A DNA stretch of 26,220 nucleotides from a virus: IMG/VR virus record IMGVR_UViG_3300047277_000091, positions 1-26,220 of that record; one strand, written 5' to 3'. Shown here piece by piece: positions 20,704-26,220 of this stretch (position 1 is the first letter of the stretch; every line of letters begins with the position of its first letter). The translations under genes were made by a program, and so were the position numbers. The notes beneath the pieces are model-generated. The model ran no database searches and was not told the DNA's origin. It saw only the letters and a list, made by a program, of their open reading frames with translations.

Positions 20704-21126
20704 GTATTGGAAATCTCTAAACTTTCTGACGCAGACTACGCCCTTATAAATGCTACTTGGTTAAACTTGACTAATGAAGACTTTCAGTGTAAGCGAACAG
20801 AAGGGTTATTATCTAATAGAAGTGATGCAGAAGTTGCAATTAAAGCTATAAGACAAAAGAAAGGTTGTGGAGTTATAACTAAACATTCAAAGGTCGAGAT
20901 AGATAGCATTGCTTTTCACTCATGCTTATGTCATGAGAACTTTCAACATCCTTTAATGGGATCGTTTTTAACATTAGAAACAGCTTACAGTAAAGGAACA
21001 TTGCCATTTACTGGTGGTTTAATGGATCAACCTGCCCAGATCATTGATATACTTAGCTTAATAAGTAGTCTAAGAGCAGAACATGATCTAGATATACAGA
21101 CAAAAGCTGCCAAAAAGAATAAGTAG
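20653..21126 (+). CDS. Tail assembly chaperone, frameshift extension (gpT-like part of GT)
   Basis: The -1 frame is open without a stop from the slippery site to TAA at 21124-21126, giving 157 residues joined to the 143-residue short form (about 300 in total). The junction reads VIGVFYYSSLWEYVYSQVLE, then SKLSDADYALINATWLNLTN, a helical region like that after the shift in siphovirus GT proteins. A stand-alone start at the TTG 20707 is possible by frame but has no proper SD, because the nearby GGGAG is locked in the second hairpin. The tape measure gene follows after 23 bp. This is the usual G-GT-tape measure order. Confidence 0.82.
   Translation, partial: VIGVFYYSSLWEYVYSQVLEISKLSDADYALINATWLNLTNEDFQCKRTEGLLSNRSDAEVAIKAIRQKKGCGVITKHSKVEIDSIAFHSCLCHENFQHPLMGSFLTLETAYSKGTLPFTGGLMDQPAQIIDILSLISSLRAEHDLDIQTKAAKKNK
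21058..21067 (+). promoter_or_regulatory. Late-promoter motif TTAATAAGTA inside the end of the chaperone gene
   Basis: Exact copy within the last 70 bases of the GT reading frame, 82 bases before the tape measure ATG at 21150. It is the only exact copy that lies well inside a coding sequence; position suggests it gives the tape measure its own transcript, though chance cannot be excluded. Confidence 0.55.
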
Positions 21127-21149
21127 TTGATTTTACACAGGATATAATA

Positions 21150-23498
21150 ATGGCTTCAGTCAATTTTGATTTAAAACTAGCTACTGCTGGTTTTCAACAA
21201 TCCTTATCTCAGGCATCAAATAGCGTTAATTCATTTAGCAAGACAGCAACAGATAGCTTAGACAAGGTAGATACTAGTAGTAATGATTTAAGTAAAACTA
21301 TGTCAGGATCTCTAAAGGGATCTATTTCTGGCATAGGTCTTACTATGTTTGCAGCTAACATAGCAACAAGTGCTTTTCAAGCATCTATGCGTTTTCTATC
21401 AGATACTATTACAGGATCTATATCTGCTTATGCTGGATCTGAAGAAGCTCTAAATAAACTAAAACAATCAATGAACTTAACTGGTACTTACTCAGAAGCT
21501 GCCTCTAAACAGGTTGAGCAATTTGCTACTGCATTAGAAGCATCCTCTAAGTTTGCCGATGATGCCATAGTTACTCAAGTAGCTTATGCAAGATCTCTAG
21601 GTCTTTCTACAGATCAATCTGAGAAATTAGTCCAAGCTGCTGCTAATATGTCTGCTCAGTTTGGTGGAAGTCTAGAAGAAAACGTAGCAATCCTAGGTAA
21701 AACACTAGATGGTACTATAGGACGATTAGGTAAACAGATCACAGGAACTGATCAATTAGGTAAATCTATTAAGGGTTTAACCGAAGAACAGTTAAAAGCT
21801 GGCGGTGCTGCTGACTATATTAATGCTAGATTTAACGGAGCTGCTGCTGCTGATCTAAATACATATGCTGGTAAAGTAGCATACATGAAGAATCAATACG
21901 ATAACTTACAGGAATCAATAGGTAGTGTTATAGTCAATAGTGGAGTATTCCAATCTGCTATGGAGATAACTAAGAATGCTATTATAAACACTACTAAGTG
22001 GATAGAATCACACACATCTCAATTAAATGATTTAGGTTTAACTATTAAGATAACAAGTGCTTTAGCTGCAATAGCTGGTGCTTCTTATGGTATATACGCT
22101 GGATACATTGCCATTACTACTTCTGGTTTAACCTTAGTTACAGCAGCACAATGGGCATGGAACCTTGCTATGAACGCTAACCCAATCGTTTTAATAATAA
22201 CAGGTGTTGTTGCTTTGGGTGCTGCTATTTATGGACTTATAAGATACTGGGATGATTTAAAACTTGCAACCTTAAATATGACAGCTTCAGTATTATCATC
22301 ATTACTTCCTTTAGAAAAAGCTTTTAATGCTTTATTCCATACTGATGTAAGTGTAGTATCTAGTGGTTTAAAATCTATAGGTAAAGATGTAGATGATCTT
22401 ACTAAAAAGATACAAGAAAAGAACAAAGCACAAGCAGCTCCAATAACTACTACTGTAGCAACTGCTTCTAAAACTGATGGTTCTGGTACAGTAGACTTAG
22501 GTGCACAAAAGGCTATCAATGCTAATATAATTATTGAACATAAGTCTATGATAGCTCAAAAAACACTTATATCACAACAAGGTGCTCAGTCATTAATTGA
22601 TATAGAAAATGCTGCAAATAATGATCAAATTAATACTAGCATAGCTAACTCTACGTTATCATTAGAAGAGAAACAAACAGCATATCAAACTCAATTAGAG
22701 ATTAGGATAGCTCAACAACAAGAAGAGTTAATAGCTAATCAGGCATTAGAAGATGCTAAGGTTCAACAAACATTAGACGCTGAACTAGCTAAAGCAACAT
22801 TACTTACAGATTCAACAGAAAAGAAAAAGGCATTTGCTGCTGCTAATGATAAAGCTGAATTGGCTAGAGTTACTAATGCTTCTAAGCAACAAACAGATGC
22901 TTTAAGCTTGAGTACTAAACAACAAAAAGAACTTCAGACAAAAGCTGCTTCTGATAAGAAAGACATAGATGCTCAAAAAACAGCTTTAGAAGCAGGGTAT
23001 CAAACTGCTGCTTCTGGTTTTATTACTGCTGGTATGGCGTGGGCAAAGAAAGGTTCTGCTACATATAAGCACTTAGCTATAGCTGATGCTACTGTTTCTA
23101 CATACTTAGCAGCATCTAAGGCAATGGCAACAATACCTGCTCCAGCTAACTTTGCAGTTGCAGCTTCAATTATTGCTGGTGGTTTAGTTAATGTTGGTAA
23201 GATAACTTCAGTTGGTGACTATGCTAATGGTGGTTTTATTGGTGGAAGTTCATTCCAAGGTGATAATTTACAAGCTAATGTTAACTCAGGTGAAGCAGTA
23301 TTAAATACTTCTCAACAAAAAGAGTTTATGAAGATAGCTAATGGTGGCAATAATAACAATAGTTTACTTGATGCTATACATTCTTTAGGTGATAGAATAA
23401 TGAATATGGAAATCAAACTAATCGCAGATGATACAGAGATTGCTAGATCTACATCTAGAGGAGTTATGAATGGTATTCAAATAGGGAGTTCAAGATAA
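21150..23498 (+). CDS. Tail tape measure protein
   Basis: A 782-residue protein. The N-terminal 60 residues are helical, low complexity and Ser/Thr-rich (FQQSLSQASNSVNSFSKTAT), followed by a region typical of tape measures with EEALNKLKQSMNLTGTYSEA and ALEASSKFADDAIVTQVAYA (about 90-160). A hydrophobic segment of about residues 300-366 holds two likely membrane spans (ASYGIYAGYIAI and NPIVLIITGVVALGAAIYGL). Long Ala/Gln-rich helices follow, and the end shows ANGGFIGG, then VNSGEAVLNTSQQKEFM, a motif often found near tape-measure C-termini. At about 1.5 A per residue the tail would be roughly 115-120 nm. SD AGGA lies before the ATG. The stop overlaps the next start (TAATG). Confidence 0.9.
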   Translation: MASVNFDLKLATAGFQQSLSQASNSVNSFSKTATDSLDKVDTSSNDLSKTMSGSLKGSISGIGLTMFAANIATSAFQASMRFLSDTITGSISAYAGSEEALNKLKQSMNLTGTYSEAASKQVEQFATALEASSKFADDAIVTQVAYARSLGLSTDQSEKLVQAAANMSAQFGGSLEENVAILGKTLDGTIGRLGKQITGTDQLGKSIKGLTEEQLKAGGAADYINARFNGAAAADLNTYAGKVAYMKNQYDNLQESIGSVIVNSGVFQSAMEITKNAIINTTKWIESHTSQLNDLGLTIKITSALAAIAGASYGIYAGYIAITTSGLTLVTAAQWAWNLAMNANPIVLIITGVVALGAAIYGLIRYWDDLKLATLNMTASVLSSLLPLEKAFNALFHTDVSVVSSGLKSIGKDVDDLTKKIQEKNKAQAAPITTTVATASKTDGSGTVDLGAQKAINANIIIEHKSMIAQKTLISQQGAQSLIDIENAANNDQINTSIANSTLSLEEKQTAYQTQLEIRIAQQQEELIANQALEDAKVQQTLDAELAKATLLTDSTEKKKAFAAANDKAELARVTNASKQQTDALSLSTKQQKELQTKAASDKKDIDAQKTALEAGYQTAASGFITAGMAWAKKGSATYKHLAIADATVSTYLAASKAMATIPAPANFAVAASIIAGGLVNVGKITSVGDYANGGFIGGSSFQGDNLQANVNSGEAVLNTSQQKEFMKIANGGNNNNSLLDAIHSLGDRIMNMEIKLIADDTEIARSTSRGVMNGIQIGSSR

Positions 23499-24262
23499 TG
23501 AGCAATATGATTTTTGGTAATGATAACATGTTATTAACCGCACAACTATCCATTGTCTCAGGAACAGCTGATGCTCAATTCCCATTAGATAATGTTAAAC
23601 ATCCTTTTACTACTAAAGTGTTTAGAAGTACAGGAGCTTCATGCTCTATTCTAATAGATCTTCAATCAACTCAAGCAGTTGATCTTATATGTATTAAGGG
23701 TAGTTCAGTCGATGGACTAGGGTTTTCTACAGCTACAATAGAAGGTAGTGCTTCACCTGTATTCTCTGGTACACCTGTATCAATAGACATTAATACTATC
23801 AATGCCTTTGCTTTCAAAGAAATGTCTTCCTTATCTCTTCGTTACTGGAGACTTGTATTAACTGGATCTTCTTATGTAGAGTTAAGTAACATCTATATAG
23901 GAGTGAAGACTCAGATGGCAACAAACAACCTTAATATAGGTTTTAGTTATACAAGTAATACTAACAATAAAGTTACAAAGAACAACTATGGACAGAAGTT
24001 TGTAGATACATATAATTCTATTAAGACTATTTCTGGTGATGTTAAGTATGTAAATTCTACTGAATATGATACATTAAATGACATACATGTAGCTCATGCA
24101 GAAAACACTCCATTATGGTTTATATTAGATAGTGATAACTCTATTGGAGTAACAGACTCTAAGTATATGTTTTCAGGTATGTTCTATATGAAAGACTTAG
24201 TTTGGAAGAACATTGCACCAGGTCTATGGGATGTAAACATTAACCTAGATGAGGCGGTTTAA
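23498..24262 (+). CDS. Distal tail protein with discoidin-like fold (putative)
   Basis: A 254-residue protein right after the tape measure, where distal tail or baseplate proteins are encoded. Residues about 40-145 resemble an F5/8 type C (discoidin-like) beta-sandwich: CSILIDLQSTQAVDLICIKG, then TATIEGSAS, and LRYWRLVLTGSSYVELSNIY, the R-Y-W/L-R-x-x-x strand being typical. The second half has strands and ends LVWKNIAPGLWDVNINLDEA. Discoidin-like domains bind glycans or make contacts within tail tips. Start and stop overlap the flanking genes by the TAATG arrangement, so tape measure, this gene and the next form one translationally coupled series. Confidence 0.65.
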   Translation: MSNMIFGNDNMLLTAQLSIVSGTADAQFPLDNVKHPFTTKVFRSTGASCSILIDLQSTQAVDLICIKGSSVDGLGFSTATIEGSASPVFSGTPVSIDINTINAFAFKEMSSLSLRYWRLVLTGSSYVELSNIYIGVKTQMATNNLNIGFSYTSNTNNKVTKNNYGQKFVDTYNSIKTISGDVKYVNSTEYDTLNDIHVAHAENTPLWFILDSDNSIGVTDSKYMFSGMFYMKDLVWKNIAPGLWDVNINLDEAV

Positions 24263-24744
24263 TGTCAATCTTAGCTGTAAATTCTTTACAAGATAGTATA
24301 GCGGTAACTCAGACTATATACACATCTAGAAATATAACTGTTGATGGAATCAGAGTTCATATGTTAAAACTAGGTGTATTAACTGATGGAACAATAACAT
24401 TATTAGTTAAAGTAAACGGAACTACAGTTAAAACACTTACTAAAAGTTATACTGAATTCAATACCTTAGGCACTGAATGGCATGGTATGAAAAGTTGGGT
24501 ATTTGATAACCCATTGATAATAAAGAGATTACCTACCTTAACAGAAAATACTATAGAATTTGTATTAACTATTTCATCACATACAGACTCAGATACAGTA
24601 TTTTTATCAATAGTAAAAAGCTCAGATGTAGTAGGAACTATTAGGCATATACCAGCAGGATCTTATTATGCTACATATGGAGCAGATAGTGCTGAAGATG
24701 TATATAATAATCCTTATGATATAGAATTATACACACTTAATTAA
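24262..24744 (+). CDS. Beta-rich tail protein of unknown function
   Basis: A 160-residue protein of alternating strands (VDGIRVHMLKLGVLTDGTIT, LLVKVNGTTVKTLTK, IEFVLTISSHTD, VFLSIVKSSD), suggesting a jelly-roll or carbohydrate-binding-like sandwich. It is coupled to the upstream distal tail gene (TAATG). Its stop overlaps a TTAATAAGTA promoter that starts the next fibre unit. Probable tail-tip or fibre component on context; no family motif recognised. Confidence 0.6.
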   Translation: MSILAVNSLQDSIAVTQTIYTSRNITVDGIRVHMLKLGVLTDGTITLLVKVNGTTVKTLTKSYTEFNTLGTEWHGMKSWVFDNPLIIKRLPTLTENTIEFVLTISSHTDSDTVFLSIVKSSDVVGTIRHIPAGSYYATYGADSAEDVYNNPYDIELYTLN

Positions 24745-24750
24745 TAAGTA
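24741..24750 (+). promoter_or_regulatory. Late-promoter motif TTAATAAGTA
   Basis: Exact copy overlapping the stop codon of the upstream gene and 18 bases before the fibre ATG at 24769, with SD AGGAG between; the same arrangement as the copy at 3455. Confidence 0.75.
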
Positions 24751-24768
24751 CTTTTAGGAGAATATAAT

Positions 24769-25935
24769 ATGACATTAAAACGAGTAACTTTTGACGATGG
24801 ATATACTACGCTAGTAACTCCAGCCTCAACTATAGGAATTTCCGCAATTGTAGCAAGTGGTGTATCTAACACACCTTCTGGTAACTTAGCTGCTACAGAC
24901 CAACAATCAGCCAATAATGAGTTACAAACCGATATAAATTCAAGACAATTATCTTCTGAAAAAGGTGCTGCTAATGGTTATTGTCCATTAGACGGTACAA
25001 CTAAAATAAGTTCAGCATACTTACCTGCTTATGTAGATGATGTATTAGAATACGCAACTTTAGCTGGTTTCCCTGTTACTGGAACTACTGGTATCATATA
25101 TGTAGACTTAGCTACTAATAAAACATATAGATGGTCAGGTTCTGCTTATATTGAAGTATCTCCATCTAGTATCACTAGTGTAAATGGCTATACAGGGGTT
25201 GTTGCACTAACTAAAACTGATTTAAGTTTAGGTAACGTAGACAATACTTCAGATGTTACTAAAAATGCTGCTGCTGTTGCATTAACTAACAAAACTATTG
25301 ATGCTGCTAGTAATACAATTTCTAACATTGCAAACACTCATATTTCATCTTCTGCTGCTATTGATTTATCTAAACTTGCTGCTTTAACAGTATCAAGAGT
25401 TCCTCAAACTAATGCTTCAACTGGTATTTTAGAGGTATCTACTGTAACAAATACTGAATTAAGTTATGTTTCTGGTGTTACATCGGCTATTCAAACACAA
25501 CTTAATGCTATAATGACTAACCCTATGACAACTGGCGGTGACGTTATATATGGTGGAGCATCTGGTGTTCCTACTAGACTTGCTAACGGAACTGCTGGTC
25601 AAATGTTAACTTCATCAGGAACAACTGCTGCTCCTACTTGGGTTACACCTGCTGGTGCTTCTCCTGTAACTGCTGTATCAAGTAATATATCATTAGTTAA
25701 TAATAACATATACTTAGTTGATACATCTGTTGCTAGAACTCTCACTCTTCCTACACCTACTTCGGGTGTTCTTATAATAATAAAAGACAGTATAGGTACT
25801 GCCAATACTAACAATATAACTGTTGATAGGTTTGCTGCTGAATCCATTGAAGGTGTAGCTGCAAGTCGAGTGTTATCATCTAACTGGGGTTCATGGAGCT
25901 TTGTATCAAATGGTACAAATTGGTTCATGATATAA
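24769..25935 (+). CDS. Tail fibre protein sharing a shaft module with the long fibre
   Basis: A 388-residue Thr/Ser/Ala-rich fibre. The first part contains QLSSEKGAANGYCPLDGTTK and ISSAYLPAYVDDVLEYATL, a common phage fibre segment (the LPAYVDDVLEY region), followed by YVDLATNKTYRWSGSAYIEV. The middle has the VNGYTGVVALTKTDLSLGNV segment (N-G-x-x-G-x-V-x-L-x-x-x-D-L-x-L-x-N-V), typical of phage fibre shafts. A 43-residue module at 25513-25641 matches 35 of 43 residues of the module at 6991-7119 in the long fibre. The C-terminus is beta-rich and ends NGTNWFMI. SD AGGAG lies before the ATG. A host-binding or fibre-network role is likely. Confidence 0.82.
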   Translation: MTLKRVTFDDGYTTLVTPASTIGISAIVASGVSNTPSGNLAATDQQSANNELQTDINSRQLSSEKGAANGYCPLDGTTKISSAYLPAYVDDVLEYATLAGFPVTGTTGIIYVDLATNKTYRWSGSAYIEVSPSSITSVNGYTGVVALTKTDLSLGNVDNTSDVTKNAAAVALTNKTIDAASNTISNIANTHISSSAAIDLSKLAALTVSRVPQTNASTGILEVSTVTNTELSYVSGVTSAIQTQLNAIMTNPMTTGGDVIYGGASGVPTRLANGTAGQMLTSSGTTAAPTWVTPAGASPVTAVSSNISLVNNNIYLVDTSVARTLTLPTPTSGVLIIIKDSIGTANTNNITVDRFAAESIEGVAASRVLSSNWGSWSFVSNGTNWFMI

Positions 25936-25944
25936 GGACGTAAA

Positions 25945-26220
25945 ATGAAGAAAACAAACAAAGGTAGTATAAGTAGTAAGGTAGCGCCAGTATTACCAAC
26001 CGTTACAACAGACACAGGTTTTACAACTACAGTGGATACACTTGGAGCAAACACAAGTGGTCGTCATATAACTTTAGATAGCAGTAAGAACGTACTAGTT
26101 GGGACTTCTTTAACTACATATAGTTTATTAAATAGAATCAGTCCTACAAATGTCAATGACAGTGCCTTTGCAACAGCTCAAGGTACTGGATTTTCATGGT
26201 TAGAACCTACTACTATTTAT
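25945..26220 (+). CDS. Tail/fibre protein, N-terminal part (3' truncated by window)
   Basis: An open frame of 92 codons running off the right edge, starting at ATG 25945 after SD AAGGA, 9 bp past the upstream stop. The visible sequence begins MKKTNKGSISSKVAPVLPTV, then TLGANTSGRHITLDSSKNVL, and is Ser/Thr-rich like fibre proteins. It lies directly after a fibre gene, so a virion fibre component is likely. Too little is present for a family call. Confidence 0.65.
   Translation, partial: MKKTNKGSISSKVAPVLPTVTTDTGFTTTVDTLGANTSGRHITLDSSKNVLVGTSLTTYSLLNRISPTNVNDSAFATAQGTGFSWLEPTTIY

Noticed and set aside
20707-21126. Independent chaperone gene starting at TTG 20707
   Set aside because: The frame is open upstream to the slippery site, the only SD-like sequence is inside a 9-bp hairpin stem, and the frameshift explains the arrangement without needing a TTG start.

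Overview
The window is an AT-rich stretch of a tailed-phage (or prophage) genome, almost entirely coding. It carries a siphovirus-type structural gene set: both terminase subunits, portal, scaffold, major capsid protein, connector-like and terminator-like neck proteins, tail tube, frameshifted tail assembly chaperones, a 782-residue tape measure, distal tail proteins and several fibres. No integrase, tRNA, rRNA, CRISPR array or bacterial housekeeping gene is visible. The host is unknown. Strong Shine-Dalgarno (SD) sites (AAGGAG/AGGAG) and TATAAT-like -10 boxes point to a low-GC bacterium that uses ordinary SD initiation, which argues against Bacteroidota. An M15 peptidase is the likely lysis enzyme.

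Layout. (1) 1-11.5 kb, plus strand: end of a glycine-rich tail protein, a possible fibre-assembly gene, two small membrane proteins (holin/lysis candidates), a gp10-like morphogenesis gene, scaffold, major capsid, a large collagen/repeat fibre, two further virion-protein candidates (one glycine-rich), connector-like and tail-terminator-like proteins, and the tail tube. (2) 11.5-15.6 kb, minus strand: a compact block of non-structural genes with two winged-helix proteins, an M15 peptidase, a GIY-YIG/T5orf172-like protein, a metallophosphoesterase, small membrane or secreted proteins, and a 64-residue protein made from a 12-bp tandem repeat. (3) 15.6-16.4 kb: a gene-free, repeat-dense region that looks like a replication origin or control region, plus a possible small RNA. 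(4) 16.4-18.35 kb, minus strand: a second gp10-like gene and the portal. (5) 18.48-26.2 kb, plus strand: terminase small and large subunits, tail chaperones with a programmed -1 frameshift, tape measure, distal tail proteins and fibres, running off the right edge.

Two regulatory layers can be read from the DNA. The 10-mer TTAATAAGTA occurs ten times exactly, and in one variant form, just upstream of structural genes on whichever strand they lie. One copy directly follows a strong terminator, so it is best read as the phage's own late promoter. The non-structural minus-strand block lacks it and instead has TATAAT-like boxes, two of them inside a shared longer early-promoter-like sequence. The usual order of siphovirus late genes is broken: portal faces away from terminase, and capsid and tail-tube genes are separated from the chaperone/tape-measure genes by the minus-strand block. 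Giving each block its own copy of a short promoter would make such reshuffling tolerable.

Most notable items: the TTAATAAGTA system with hairpin leaders on the head genes, the A AAA AAG frameshift site joining the chaperone genes, the iteron and inverted-repeat region at 15.8-16.0 kb, the 12 x 12-bp coding repeat, and the promoter-terminator pair that could make a roughly 100-nt RNA.
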